From JBGSTR01 sp963707135 (GTDB taxonomy: Bacteria; Pseudomonadota; Gammaproteobacteria; Chromatiales; Chromatiaceae), in the NCBI GenBank assembly GCA_963707135.1, contig CAVPOY010000044.1, positions 271,232-335,231 of the forward strand: 64,000 bases of DNA, read 5' to 3'. The position numbers and the translations under genes were made by a program. Below, piece after piece: positions 16,821-33,303 of the stretch (position 1 is its first letter; each line of letters begins with the position of its first letter). Under the pieces are notes generated by a model that was given only the letters and a program-made list of their open reading frames with translations, made no database searches and was not told the DNA's origin.

Positions 16821-17471
16821 TTATCCCTTGTTTCTCTGCTTGACGGAAGGCAGCACGACCAGCCGACCGCCGGCCGGCCCTGGTACGCCGCCGCGAACGA
16901 TCAGCAGGTTGCGTTCCGCATCGACCCGGATCACCTCGAGGTTCTGCTGGCAGCGGTTGTCCGCACCCAGGTGGCCGGCCATCCGCTTACCCTTCCAGAC
17001 CCGACCCGGGGTCTGGTTCTGACCGATCGATCCCGGCGCGCGGTGCGACAACGAGTTGCCGTGCGTAGTGTCCTGGCCGCGGAAGTGATGCCGGCGAATG
17101 CCGCCCGCGAAGCCGCGGCCCTTGGTTACACCCCGTACGTCCACCTTCTGACCTGGCTCGAAAATCGAGACGGAGATTTCCTGGCCTGCCTCGAACTCCA
17201 CACCCTCGCCGTCGTCCAGGCGGAACTCGCGCAGCTGCTCGCCGGCCTCGACGCCGGCTTTAGCGAAGTGGCCGGCCATCGGCTTGGTGACGCGGGACGG
17301 CTTGCGCGTCCCCTGCGTGACCTGGACCGCGCGGTAACCGTCGGTCTCGGCGGACTTGACCTGGGTGACGCGGTTCGGCTGCACCTCGATCACCGTGACC
17401 GGGACCGATGCCCCGTCCTCGGTAAAGATCCGGGTCATGCCGGCCTTGCGCCCAATAACTCCAATGGTCAT
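16821..17471 (-). CDS. rplC: 50S ribosomal protein L3
   Basis: 216 residues. MTIGVIGRKAGMTRIFTEDG, the GVTKGRGFAGGIRRHHFRGQ loop that reaches the peptidyl-transferase centre and GRVWKGKRMAGHLGAD are conserved; the glutamine methylated by PrmB in E. coli lies in the RGQDTTHGNS segment. Between rpsJ and rplD. Confidence 0.97.
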   Translation of the reverse strand: MTIGVIGRKAGMTRIFTEDGASVPVTVIEVQPNRVTQVKSAETDGYRAVQVTQGTRKPSRVTKPMAGHFAKAGVEAGEQLREFRLDDGEGVEFEAGQEISVSIFEPGQKVDVRGVTKGRGFAGGIRRHHFRGQDTTHGNSLSHRAPGSIGQNQTPGRVWKGKRMAGHLGADNRCQQNLEVIRVDAERNLLIVRGGVPGPAGGRLVVLPSVKQRNKG

Positions 17472-17481
17472 CGCGTGCTCC

Positions 17482-17793
17482 TCAGCTCAGCCTGATCTGA
17501 ACGTCGACGCCGGCGGCCAGATCCAATTTCATCAGCGCGTCCACCGTCTTGTCGGTCGGATCGACGATGTCCATCAGGCGCTTGTGGGTACGAAGCTCGT
17601 ACTGGTCGCGCGCGTCCTTGTTGACGTGCGGCGAGATCAGGATGGTAAACCGCTCCTTCTTCGACGGAAGCGGAACCGGGCCGCGCACCTGGGCGCCCGT
17701 GCGCTTGGCCGTATCGACGATCTCTCGTGCCGACTGGTCGATCAACCGGTGGTCGAACGCCTTCAGCCGAATGCGAATTCTCTGATTAGCCAT
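17482..17793 (-). CDS. rpsJ: 30S ribosomal protein S10 / NusE
   Basis: 103 residues from the ATG at 17793 (MANQRIRIRLKAFDHRLIDQ), the E. coli length; the frame extends upstream into tuf but without similarity. S10 doubles as NusE in antitermination. It follows the tuf stop by four bases, so the str and S10 operons are joined. Confidence 0.97.
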   Translation of the reverse strand: MANQRIRIRLKAFDHRLIDQSAREIVDTAKRTGAQVRGPVPLPSKKERFTILISPHVNKDARDQYELRTHKRLMDIVDPTDKTVDALMKLDLAAGVDVQIRLS

Positions 17794-17797
17794 GTCG

Positions 17798-18988
<1,191 letters not shown>

Positions 18989-19009
18989 CCCGCTCTACCC
19001 CAATCTCGA

Positions 19010-21106
<2,097 letters not shown>

Positions 21107-21149
21107 GACTATATCCGCCCTTGACTCTTTGGGATTCCGATGCGCGCCG

Positions 21150-21620
21150 TTACCAGCGGTAGTGCGAGAAGGCCTTGTTGGCCTCCGCCATGCGATGAGT
21201 GTCTTCCTTCTTCTTGCAGGCCGAGCCCCGCGACTCGGCGGCATCCATCAGCTCACCGGCCAGCCGCAGCGCCATGGACTTCTCCGAACGCTTTCGCGCG
21301 GCATCGATCAGCCAGCGCATCGCCAGCGAGTTGCGGCGCGACGGGCGCACCTCGACCGGGACCTGGTAGGTCGCACCGCCGACGCGACGGGACTTGACCT
21401 CGACGACCGGGCGCACGTTCTCCATCGCCTGTTCGAGCAGCTCCACGGGCGCGCCGCCCTTCTTCTGCACGGCCTGGTCGAGAGCGATGTAGATGATCCG
21501 CTCGGCGACGGACTTCTTGCCGTCCTCCATCAGCATGTTGATGAACTTGGTAAGCAGCTCACTCCCGTGCTTGGGATCCGGCAGGATCTGGCGGCGGGCT
21601 GCAACGCGTCTTCTGGGCAT
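21150..21620 (-). CDS. rpsG: 30S ribosomal protein S7
   Basis: 156 residues. MPRRRVAARRQILPDPKHGS, KFINMLMEDGKKSVAERIIY and VEVKSRRVGGATYQVPVEVR are diagnostic. S7 starts assembly of the small-subunit head and in E. coli represses the str operon at the rpsL-rpsG junction. Here 51 bp lie between rpsL and rpsG. Confidence 0.97.
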   Translation of the reverse strand: MPRRRVAARRQILPDPKHGSELLTKFINMLMEDGKKSVAERIIYIALDQAVQKKGGAPVELLEQAMENVRPVVEVKSRRVGGATYQVPVEVRPSRRNSLAMRWLIDAARKRSEKSMALRLAGELMDAAESRGSACKKKEDTHRMAEANKAFSHYRW

Positions 21621-21671
21621 GGTCTTCTCGGCTCCGGCCTAATTGCTTGATGCTTGATCAGCGGTGCTTGA

Positions 21672-22046
21672 TCAGGTCTTTGGGCGCTTGGCGCCGTACT
21701 TGGAGCGACCCTGGCGGCGCTTATCGACACCGGAGGTGTCGAGCGTCCCGCGCACCGTGTGGTAACGCACGCCGGGAAGGTCCTTGACGCGTCCGCCGCG
21801 GATCAGTACGACCGAGTGCTCCTGCAGATTGTGCCCCTCGCCGCCGATGTAGGAAGCGACCTCGAAGCCGTTGGTCAGGCGCACACGGGCGACCTTGCGC
21901 AGGGCCGAGTTCGGCTTCTTCGGCGTCGTGGTGTAGACACGCGTGCAGACACCGCGCCGCTGCGGGCAGGCCTCGAGTGCAGGAACGTTGCTCTTCGCGA
22001 CGTTGCGCTTGCGGGGCTTGCGCACCAATTGGTTGATCGTTGCCAT
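21672..22046 (-). CDS. rpsL: 30S ribosomal protein S12
   Basis: 124 residues from the ATG at 22046 (MATINQLVRKPRKRNVAKSN), the E. coli length. The decoding-site loops TTPKKPNSALRKVARVRLTN and RVKDLPGVRYHTVRG keep Lys at the positions where streptomycin-resistance changes occur, so the sequence looks like the sensitive form. It is the first gene of the str operon, with a near-perfect promoter about 205 bp upstream. Confidence 0.97.
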   Translation of the reverse strand: MATINQLVRKPRKRNVAKSNVPALEACPQRRGVCTRVYTTTPKKPNSALRKVARVRLTNGFEVASYIGGEGHNLQEHSVVLIRGGRVKDLPGVRYHTVRGTLDTSGVDKRRQGRSKYGAKRPKT

Positions 22047-22218
22047 GCAATCAGTCTCCATAGGCGCGTTAGCGCCTCAATCACGGCAGTCGAGCGGCGC
22101 GAGTGCGTCTACCGCGGCACCGCCCGGGAGCGGACAACGGATTCGCACGAATGCGAACGCTCGAGTCGGGGACCGGGCGACTACGCCCAGACCAGAAACC
22201 AGAGTTTGAAACAGGCAA

Positions 22219-22236
22219 GCCGGCTAGAAAGCCGGC
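22219..22236 (-). promoter_or_regulatory. Leader hairpin between the str promoter and rpsL
   Basis: A perfect 7-bp stem (GCCGGCT/AGCCGGC) with a 4-nt loop lies 16 bp downstream of the promoter -10. It is followed on the minus strand by TTGCCTGTTTC, a poor T-tract, so it may stabilise the leader or act as a weak attenuator. Confidence 0.4.
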
Positions 22237-22251
22237 CAGCTGAGACGCGGG

Positions 22252-22280
22252 AGTATAGGGAGCGGCAAAAATCCTGTCAA
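22252..22280 (-). promoter_or_regulatory. Strong sigma-70 promoter of the str operon (rpsL-rpsG-fusA-tuf...)
   Basis: Minus-strand -35 TTGACA (22275-22280) is a perfect consensus and -10 TATACT (22252-22257) has one mismatch; the spacer is 17 bp. It directs transcription into rpsL and, as no good terminator follows before rpsQ, probably the S10 genes too. Confidence 0.85.
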
Positions 22281-22399
22281 CATGGATGGGCGTTCCGGGA
22301 GACGCGGATTCGCTCCGGTCAGGGATCAGATCAGCCCAAGCGCCAGCAGGCGCGGCTCGATAAAGACACCAACTTCAACGCATTCGCACCGTTGGATAC

Positions 22400-22448
22400 C
22401 GCGGGGCATCCTGCCCCGCGCGGGATACGCCGCTAATGCGGCGTATCC
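22400..22448. repeat. Two-hairpin palindromic repeat, copy 1
   Basis: Two adjacent perfect palindromes: CGCGGGGCA/TGCCCCGCG (9 bp, loop TCC) at 22400-22420 and GGATACGCCGC/GCGGCGTATCC (11 bp, loop TAAT) at 22423-22448. A related element lies at 59386-59430. In this place, about 90 bp after rpoC, it may also slow or end rpoBC transcription, though no T-tract follows. Confidence 0.7.
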
Positions 22449-22537
22449 TTACGAAGATGCTGCTCAAATGCCATCCTGGCACTCGAACGGCTCGCCATTC
22501 CTGACCCGATCGGGAAACGCCATAGGCCAGCGTTCCC

Positions 22538-26752
<4,215 letters not shown>

Positions 26753-26930
26753 TTCATGTCTCCGTGAGTAGGGACTTCACCGAGGCCCTGCCATGCTCGT
26801 GTCCGCCCGGCGGCGGCCGCCATCCTGCCTCGCAGGAAGCGCTGATCTCGCGCTTCCCGGGCACTTGGTAAACCGCGTTCTCCGGTCGCCAGCCGATTTG
26901 CTCCAGCGATGGATTAAATCCGTGTGCCGC

Positions 26931-29900
26931 TTAATCTTGCTCCAGCTCCACGTTGATACCGAGCGAGCGGATCTCCTTGACCAGAACGTTGAACGACTCG
27001 GGCATGCCCGCCTCCATGCGGTGGTCGCCGTCGACGATGTTCTTGTACATCTTGGTGCGGCCGTTCACGTCGTCGGACTTGACCGTGAGCATCTCCTGCA
27101 GCGTGTAGGAGGCTCCGTAGGCCTCGAGCGCCCAGACCTCCATCTCGCCGAAACGCTGGCCACCGAACTGGGCCTTGCCGCCGAGGGGTTGTTGGGTCAC
27201 AAGACTGTAGGGTCCGGTCGAGCGGGCATGCATCTTGTCGTCGACCAGATGGTTGAGCTTCAGCATGTACATGTATCCAACCGTAACCGGGCGCTCGAAG
27301 GCCTCGCCGGTTCGGCCGTCGAAGAGGATCGTCTGGCCGCTCGGAACGCCCTCCTCGATGTTGTCGCGCTCGGCGAGCTGGAGCATGTTGCGTATCTCGT
27401 CCTCGGCCGCACCGTCGAAGACCGGCGTGGCGAGCGGGACGCCGCGTGTCAGGTTGCGCGCCAGTTCTAGGATCTCGTCGTCGCCGAAGCTCGCCAGATC
27501 CTCCTTGCGACCGCTGGAGTTGTAGATCCGTTCCAGAAAATCGCGCAGGTCGGCGACCGCGGACTGGGTACGCAGCATCCGTTCAATCTTGGCCCCAAGC
27601 CCATTGGACGCCCAGCCGAGATGGGTCTCCAGCACCTGGCCCACGTTCATGCGCGAGGGCACGCCCAGCGGGTTCAGCACGATGTCGACCGGCGAGCCAT
27701 CCGCGGAGAACGGCATATCCTCCACCGGTACCACCTTGGAGATAACGCCCTTGTTGCCGTGGCGCCCGGCCATCTTGTCGCCCGGCTGTACCCGGCGCTT
27801 GACCGCGACATAGACCTTGACCATCTTCAGGACGCCCGGCGCCAGATCGTCGCCGCTGGAGATCTTCCGCTTCTTGGCCTCGTAGCGCTCCCGGAACTCC
27901 TCGCGCTGCTGCCGGATCTGGTTCGACACCGCTTCCAACTGCAGGGCGGCCTCCTCGCTGCGCATCCGGATCTCGAACCAGCGATCCCGGGAGCCCTTCT
28001 CGATCAGCCCGTGCAGATAGCTCGCGGTCACCTTGCCGCCGGCCTTCAGGCCGCCGGGGCCACCGTCGGCAACCTTGCCGACCAGCATCCGCTCGACCCG
28101 CTGGAAGGTGTCGTTCTCCATGATGCGCTGTTGATCGGCGAAGTCCTTGCGCACGCGCTCGATCTCCTGCTCCTCGATCTGCAGGGCGCGCTTGTCCTTC
28201 TCGACGCCGTCGCGGGTGAACACCTGAACATCGACGACCGTGCCACTCATTCCCGAGGGAAGGCGCTGGGACGTGTCCTTCACGTCGGAGGCCTTCTCGC
28301 CGAAGATGGCACGCAGCAGCTTCTCCTCGGGAGTCAGCTGGGTCTCGCCCTTCGGCGTGACCTTGCCGACCAGGATGTCCCCGTCTCGGACCTCGGCGCC
28401 GACATAGACGATGCCGGACTCGTCGAGCTTGGAGAGAGCGGACTCGCCGACGTTCGGGATATCGCTGGTGATCTCCTCGGGCCCGAGCTTGGTGTCGCGG
28501 GCCAGGCAGGTCAACTCCTCGATATGGATGCTGGTGAACCGGTCCTCCTGGACCACCCGCTCCGAGATCAGGATGGAATCCTCGAAGTTGTAGCCGTTCC
28601 AGGGCATGAAGGCCACGCGCAGGTTCTGCCCCAGGGCCAGTTCACCCATGTCGGTGGACGGCCCGTCGGCAAGTATGTCGTGACGCGCGATCAGGTCGCC
28701 CGGCTTCACCAGCGGCCGCTGGTTGATGCAGGTGTTCTGATTGGATCGCGTGTATTTGGTCAGCGTATAGATGTCGACGCCAGGAACGCCAGGCTCGGCC
28801 TCGTCGTCGTTGACCCGCACCACGATACGTCCCGCGTCCACGGACTCGATGGCGCCGCCGCGCCGGGCCACGACGCACACACCCGAATCCCTGGCGACGA
28901 CGCGCTCCATGCCGGTGCCCACCAGGGGCTTCTCGGCGCGCAGCGTGGGAACCGCCTGCCGTTGCATGTTCGAGCCCATCAGGGCCCGGTTGGCATCGTC
29001 GTGCTCCAGGAACGGGATCAGCGACGCGGCCACCGAGACGATCTGGCGCGGCGAGACGTCCATGTACTGGACCTCCTCCGGTGCCTTCATCGTGAACTCG
29101 TTGGCGTGACGGCAGGACACCAGGGCGTCGGTCAGGCGGCCGTCCGGATCGAGCGTCGCGTTGGCCTGCGCAATGACGAAGTTGCCCTCCTCGATGGCCG
29201 AGAGGTAATGGATCTCGGTGGTTGCCCGGCCGTCCTCCACCTTGCGGTAGGGGGTCTCCAGGAATCCGTACCGGTTGGTCCGGGCGAACACGGCCAGCGA
29301 GTTGATCAGCCCGATGTTCGGGCCTTCAGGGGTCTCGATGGGGCAGACGCGGCCATAGTGGGTCGGGTGCACATCGCGCACCTCGAACCCGGCGCGCTCG
29401 CGGGCGAGTCCGCCCGGGCCGAGCGCCGAGACGCGGCGCTTGTGGGTGACCTCGGACAGCGGGTTGTTCTGGTCCATGAACTGGGACAGCTGGCTGGATC
29501 CGAAGAACTCCTTGATCGCCGCCGATACCGGCTTGGCGTTGATCAGCTCCTGGGGCATCAGGCCCTCGGACTCGGCGAGCGACAGGCGCTCCTTGACGGC
29601 GCGCTCGACCCGCACCAGACCGACGCGGAACTGGTTCTCGGCCATCTCGCCGACGCAACGGATACGCCGATTCCCCAGATGGTCGATGTCGTCGACGGTG
29701 CCGCGCCCATTGCGCAGCTCCACCAGGACCTTCATGGCGTCGATGACGTCGGACGTATCGCCCTGCTGGCGAACCAGTCCCTTGGAGAACTCGTCGCCGC
29801 GCCCGGAAAAGTAGCGGCCGTCGTAGATGACGCCCGGGCCCTCCTCGGAGTCCCGACCAAGGCGCCGATTGAACTTCATCCGCCCCACGGCGGAGAGGTC

Positions 29901-31103
29901 GTAGCGGTCCGGCGTGAAGAAGAGGTTGTGGAACAGGTTCTGGGCCGCCTCCTTGGTGGGCGGCTCGCCCGGACGCATCATCCGGTAGATCTCGACCTGC
30001 GCCTCCAGATCGGTCGTGGTGGGGTCGATGCGCAGGGTCTCCGAGATATAGGGTCCCTGGTCCAGGTCATTGACGAACAGGGTCCGCAGCTCGGTAACGC
30101 CCTTGGAGACCAGGCCCTCGAGGATCTCGGGAGTGATAACGGCGTTTGCCTCCGCGATCACCTCGCCGGTCTCGGTGTCCACCTGCGCATTCGCGAGCAC
30201 GCGCCCGACCAGAAAATCGGACGGCACCTCCAGACGCTCGACGCCGGCCTTCTGGAGTTCCCGGATATGCTTCGCGGTCACGCGCCGACCGGACTCGACC
30301 AGGACCTCGTCGCCGATCTTGACGTCGAAGCCCACGGTCTCCCCGCGCAGACGCTCGGGCACCAGGTCCAGTGAGACCGCGTCGCCCTCGAAGCGGAAGG
30401 TGTCGGTTTCGAAGAAGCGCGCGAGTATGTCCTCGACCTCATAGCCCAGCGCGCGCAGCAGAATGGTCGCCGGCAGCTTGCGGCGACGGTCGATACGCAC
30501 GAACACGTTGTCCTTGGGGTCGAACTCGAAGTCCAGCCACGACCCCCGGTAGGGGATCACCCGGGCCGAGAACAGGAGCTTGCCCGAGGAGTGCGTCTTG
30601 CCCCGGTCGTGGTCGAAGAACACGCCCGGCGAGCGGTGGAGCTGAGAGACGATGACACGCTCGGTGCCATTGATGATGAAGGTGCCGGTATCGGTCATCA
30701 GCGGGAGCTCGCCCATGTAGACCTCCTGCTCCTTGATGTCCTTGACGACCTTCGAGCCCGCCGGGGCCTCCTTGTCGTAGATCACCAGACGCAGCAGCAC
30801 CCGCAGCGGCGCCGCGTAAGTCGCACCCCGCAGATGGCACTCGCGCACGTCGAACGGCGGCTCCCCGAGTCGATAGCTGACATACTCGAGGACCGCGTTG
30901 CCGGAGTAGCTCTCGATCGGCAGGACGGTCTTGAAGGCCGCGTGCAGCCCCGCGTCCCGGCGCTCCTTGGCGGGCACATCGGCCTGCAGGAACTCGCGGT
31001 AGGAGTCGATCTGCGTGGCCAGCAGGAAAGGTACGTCCAGAATGGTCGGACGCTTGCCGAAGTCTTTACGGATGCGCTTCTTTTCGGTAAACGAATAGGG
31101 CAT
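26931..31103 (-). CDS. rpoB: RNA polymerase beta subunit
   Basis: 1390 residues from the ATG at 31103 (MPYSFTEKKRIRKDFGKRPT); the frame is open upstream to 31205 but only the part from 31103 resembles RpoB. The rifampicin-pocket segment SSQLSQFMDQNNPLSEVTHK followed by RRVSALGPGGL (about residues 530-560) has the residues of the drug-sensitive form. The C-terminus SFNVLVKEIRSLGINVELEQ is standard. It is about 48 residues longer than in E. coli. An attenuator hairpin lies just upstream, after rplL. Confidence 0.98.
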   Translation of the reverse strand: MPYSFTEKKRIRKDFGKRPTILDVPFLLATQIDSYREFLQADVPAKERRDAGLHAAFKTVLPIESYSGNAVLEYVSYRLGEPPFDVRECHLRGATYAAPLRVLLRLVIYDKEAPAGSKVVKDIKEQEVYMGELPLMTDTGTFIINGTERVIVSQLHRSPGVFFDHDRGKTHSSGKLLFSARVIPYRGSWLDFEFDPKDNVFVRIDRRRKLPATILLRALGYEVEDILARFFETDTFRFEGDAVSLDLVPERLRGETVGFDVKIGDEVLVESGRRVTAKHIRELQKAGVERLEVPSDFLVGRVLANAQVDTETGEVIAEANAVITPEILEGLVSKGVTELRTLFVNDLDQGPYISETLRIDPTTTDLEAQVEIYRMMRPGEPPTKEAAQNLFHNLFFTPDRYDLSAVGRMKFNRRLGRDSEEGPGVIYDGRYFSGRGDEFSKGLVRQQGDTSDVIDAMKVLVELRNGRGTVDDIDHLGNRRIRCVGEMAENQFRVGLVRVERAVKERLSLAESEGLMPQELINAKPVSAAIKEFFGSSQLSQFMDQNNPLSEVTHKRRVSALGPGGLARERAGFEVRDVHPTHYGRVCPIETPEGPNIGLINSLAVFARTNRYGFLETPYRKVEDGRATTEIHYLSAIEEGNFVIAQANATLDPDGRLTDALVSCRHANEFTMKAPEEVQYMDVSPRQIVSVAASLIPFLEHDDANRALMGSNMQRQAVPTLRAEKPLVGTGMERVVARDSGVCVVARRGGAIESVDAGRIVVRVNDDEAEPGVPGVDIYTLTKYTRSNQNTCINQRPLVKPGDLIARHDILADGPSTDMGELALGQNLRVAFMPWNGYNFEDSILISERVVQEDRFTSIHIEELTCLARDTKLGPEEITSDIPNVGESALSKLDESGIVYVGAEVRDGDILVGKVTPKGETQLTPEEKLLRAIFGEKASDVKDTSQRLPSGMSGTVVDVQVFTRDGVEKDKRALQIEEQEIERVRKDFADQQRIMENDTFQRVERMLVGKVADGGPGGLKAGGKVTASYLHGLIEKGSRDRWFEIRMRSEEAALQLEAVSNQIRQQREEFRERYEAKKRKISSGDDLAPGVLKMVKVYVAVKRRVQPGDKMAGRHGNKGVISKVVPVEDMPFSADGSPVDIVLNPLGVPSRMNVGQVLETHLGWASNGLGAKIERMLRTQSAVADLRDFLERIYNSSGRKEDLASFGDDEILELARNLTRGVPLATPVFDGAAEDEIRNMLQLAERDNIEEGVPSGQTILFDGRTGEAFERPVTVGYMYMLKLNHLVDDKMHARSTGPYSLVTQQPLGGKAQFGGQRFGEMEVWALEAYGASYTLQEMLTVKSDDVNGRTKMYKNIVDGDHRMEAGMPESFNVLVKEIRSLGINVELEQD

Positions 31104-31249
31104 GGAGCCTTCCCTCGAGATGCTTGCGGAGTTTCCTGTTGCAGCGCGGAATGGGGCCGCGCGCGAGATCGACGGGTTCCGGACCTCAGCGCCGTTCAGG
31201 GCCACCAGCCAGCGGGCGCAACGCGCCCCGGACCCGGCGGGCCAACGGC

Positions 31250-31278
31250 AAAAGGCCGGCGGCTCCTCGCCGCCAGCC
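31250..31278 (-). terminator. Attenuator between rplL and rpoB
   Basis: On the minus strand GGCTGGCGGC pairs with GCCGCCGGCC (10 bp including one U-G pair) around a 5-nt loop and is followed by TTTT. It lies 38 bp after the rplL stop. E. coli has a partial terminator at the same place that sets the excess of ribosomal proteins over polymerase subunits; the same role is inferred. Confidence 0.8.
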
Positions 31279-31316
31279 TGAACACGCCGCGATCGACGTG
31301 ACGACGCAACGCGTCG

Positions 31317-31700
31317 TTACTTGATTTCGACAGTGGCGCCGGCCTCTTCCAGCTGCTTCTTGGCCTCTTCGGCATCTGCCTTGGAGACGCCTTCCTTCAG
31401 CGTGGTCGGGGCACCTTCGACAGCGTCCTTGGCCTCCTTCAGGCCAAGACCGGTGAGTGCGCGCACCACCTTGATGACGCTGACCTTGTTGGCGCCGAAC
31501 GAGGCGAGCACCACATCGAACTCGGTCTGCTCCTCGGCGGGAGCCGCCTCGGCACCGCCCGCCCCGGCGGCCGGGGCCGCCGCAACGGCCGCGGCCGCCG
31601 TGACGCCGAACTTTTCTTCCATCGCGCTGATGAGGTCGACCACCTCGAGGACGGTCATGTTACCAATCGCTTCGAGGATCTCGTCTTTCGAAACGGCCAT
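31317..31700 (-). CDS. rplL: 50S ribosomal protein L7/L12
   Basis: 127 residues. N-terminal dimerisation part (MAVSKDEILEAIGNMTVLEV), an Ala/Pro/Gly hinge (AAAVAAAPAAGAGGAEAAPA) and the factor-binding C-terminal domain (FDVVLASFGANKVSVIKVVR, TGLGLKEAKDAVEGAP). Multiple copies form the stalk that recruits translation GTPases. It lies 46 bp after rplJ. Confidence 0.97.
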   Translation of the reverse strand: MAVSKDEILEAIGNMTVLEVVDLISAMEEKFGVTAAAAVAAAPAAGAGGAEAAPAEEQTEFDVVLASFGANKVSVIKVVRALTGLGLKEAKDAVEGAPTTLKEGVSKADAEEAKKQLEEAGATVEIK

Positions 31701-31746
31701 TGGTTTCTCCTGAATATTCGAAAACTATTGAACGGAATCGGGCCGA

Positions 31747-32274
31747 TTACGCGGCCTCTTTGGCGTCGCGAATCGCGGCGAGGGTACGGACAAGCTTGCC
31801 CGGCACCTCGTTGATGGTCGCCGCGAGCTTCTGCACCGGAGCCTTCATGACCGCCATCAACAGACTGATCGCCTGCTCGTAGGTCGGCATCTTCGCGAGA
31901 TTGCCGAGCTCCGAGGGATCGAGCAGCTTGCCGCCCAAGGCGACGAGGCGCACCTGAAACTTGTTGTGCTCCTTGGCAAAGGCCTCCGCGACACGCGCAA
32001 CGGCTCCCGGATCCTGTTGCGAGAATGCAAGAATCAACGGGCCCTTGAGCCCTTCCTGCATGCACGCAAAGTCCGTGTCCGCCAGCGCGCGCCGGGCCAG
32101 GGTGTTCTTGACCACCCGGACATAGACCCCGGCCTTGCGTGCCTCCACGCGCAGCTTGGTCATTTGCCCGACGGTCAAGCCCCGATACTCGGCCCCTACG
32201 GCCGAATAGGCGCTCTTTGCGACTTCCGCGACTTCGGCGACGATGGTCTCTTTTTGCGCATAGTTAAGCGCCAA
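31747..32274 (-). CDS. rplJ: 50S ribosomal protein L10 (TTG start)
   Basis: 175 residues. L10 anchors the L7/L12 stalk and represses this operon by binding the rplJ leader in E. coli. The start is TTG at 32274, giving MALNYAQKETIVAEVAEVAK, the usual L10 beginning. An ATG at 32301 is in frame, but the strong Shine-Dalgarno sequence at 32283-32288 lies inside that longer frame and exactly 8 bases before the TTG, so the longer start is rejected. The C-terminal helix (YEQAISLLMAVMKAPVQKLA) binds L7/L12. Confidence 0.95.
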   Translation of the reverse strand: MALNYAQKETIVAEVAEVAKSAYSAVGAEYRGLTVGQMTKLRVEARKAGVYVRVVKNTLARRALADTDFACMQEGLKGPLILAFSQQDPGAVARVAEAFAKEHNKFQVRLVALGGKLLDPSELGNLAKMPTYEQAISLLMAVMKAPVQKLAATINEVPGKLVRTLAAIRDAKEAA

Positions 32275-32282
32275 GTTCGTCA

Positions 32283-32288
32283 CCTCCT
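32283..32288 (-). promoter_or_regulatory. Ribosome binding site that fixes the rplJ start
   Basis: AGGAGG on the minus strand with 8 bases to the TTG at 32274. It is fully complementary to the anti-SD and decides between the TTG and the upstream ATG. Confidence 0.85.
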
Positions 32289-32605
32289 GACTAAGGTCCA
32301 CCCGGCAGAGCCGGGCTGCCTGTCCGGTCGTCGCATCCAGCGACGCCTAACACGCGGTTTGCGCGCCCCTCACCGGCCTTCGGCTCGATTCGGGGACACC
32401 GTCTGCGCAGGTGCTACAAGACATTAAGTCGCCGGACGCGAGTCCGTATCGGTAGCGGCGACACCTGCGGTCTTTGACGACCCCCGACGAACGCCGGGGG
32501 TCCAAAGAGATGCTCGTGGGCAAGCGGTCCCGAGACGGTGCCGCGCCCAACGAATTCTTTCGGGACTGCCGATCGCTCGGGCGGTCCCGGTAATGCCAGG
32601 CCTCG
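32289..32605 (-). promoter_or_regulatory. rplA-rplJ intergenic region, presumed L10 leader RNA
   Basis: About 317 bp without a gene, in the position of the L10-binding leader of the E. coli rplJL operon. A clear hairpin at 32479-32502 (stem GACCCCCG/CGGGGGTC, 8-nt loop) is visible. The characteristic L10 kink-turn was not verified, and I see no convincing promoter, so the regulatory role comes from position and known family behaviour. Confidence 0.55.
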
Positions 32606-33301
32606 CTACGCGGTGAGCACCTGGTGATCGACCGTCAGCCCGGGTCCCATGGTCGTGGACACCGTGACCTTGCGCATGTAGACACCGCGCGAGGTCGTCG
32701 GCTTGGCCTTGTTCAGGTTGTTGAGGAGCGCCTGCAGGTTCTCCTTCAGCTTGACCGGCTCGAAATCCACCTTGCCCAGCGGGCAGTGGATGATGCCGGC
32801 CTTGTCCGTGCGGTAACGGACCTGACCGGCCTTGGCGTTGCGCACGGCCTCGGCGACGTCCGCGGTCACGGTGCCGACCTTGGGGTTCGGCATCAGGCCG
32901 CGCGGCCCGAGGATCTTGCCGAGCTGGCCGACGATGCGCATGGCGTCCGGGGAGGCGATGACCACGTCGAAGTCCAGCTTGCCGGCCTTTATGTCGTCGG
33001 CCAGGTCCTCGAATCCGACCCGGTCGGCACCCGCCTCGGTAGCGGCGTCGGCGTTCGCCCCCTGGGCAAACACGGCGACCCGCACATCCTTGCCGATGCC
33101 GTGGGGAAGCACGGTGGCCCCGCGCACCACCTGGTCGGACTTGCGCGGGTCGACGCCCAGGTTGACCGCCACGTCGACGCTCTCGGTGAACTTCACGCTC
33201 GAGAGGTCCTTCAGCAGCACGAAGGCCTCCTCGGCCGGATAGAGTTTTCCGCGCTCGATGCGCTCACGGATTGAACGGAGTCTCTTCGATGACTTGGCCA
33301 T
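32606..33301 (-). CDS. rplA: 50S ribosomal protein L1
   Basis: 231 residues. MAKSSKRLRSIRERIERGKL, DVAVNLGVDPRKSDQVVRGA and GPRGLMPNPKVGTVTADVAE are conserved. L1 forms the mobile stalk at the E-site and represses the rplKA unit in E. coli. It starts 3 bp after the rplK stop. Confidence 0.97.
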   Translation of the reverse strand: MAKSSKRLRSIRERIERGKLYPAEEAFVLLKDLSSVKFTESVDVAVNLGVDPRKSDQVVRGATVLPHGIGKDVRVAVFAQGANADAATEAGADRVGFEDLADDIKAGKLDFDVVIASPDAMRIVGQLGKILGPRGLMPNPKVGTVTADVAEAVRNAKAGQVRYRTDKAGIIHCPLGKVDFEPVKLKENLQALLNNLNKAKPTTSRGVYMRKVTVSTTMGPGLTVDHQVLTA

Positions 33302-33303
33302 GG

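Larger units (their letters stand above)
22062..22537. other. 476-bp gene-free region between rpoC and rpsL
   Basis: No plausible gene is seen. Going with transcription (right to left) it holds, after the rpoC stop, a two-hairpin repeat (22400-22448), a stretch without clear signals, a near-consensus promoter (22252-22280), a short GC hairpin (22219-22236) in what should be the rpsL leader, and then the rpsL start region. Confidence 0.7.

Noticed and set aside
27621..30374. A 917-residue open frame on the plus strand opposite rpoB
   Set aside because: Long antisense frames are expected in high-GC coding DNA; it has no recognisable motif, while the opposite strand is a clear rpoB.
31747..32301. 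rplJ starting at the ATG at 32301
   Set aside because: The Shine-Dalgarno sequence lies downstream of that ATG and perfectly serves the TTG at 32274, which also gives the normal L10 N-terminus.
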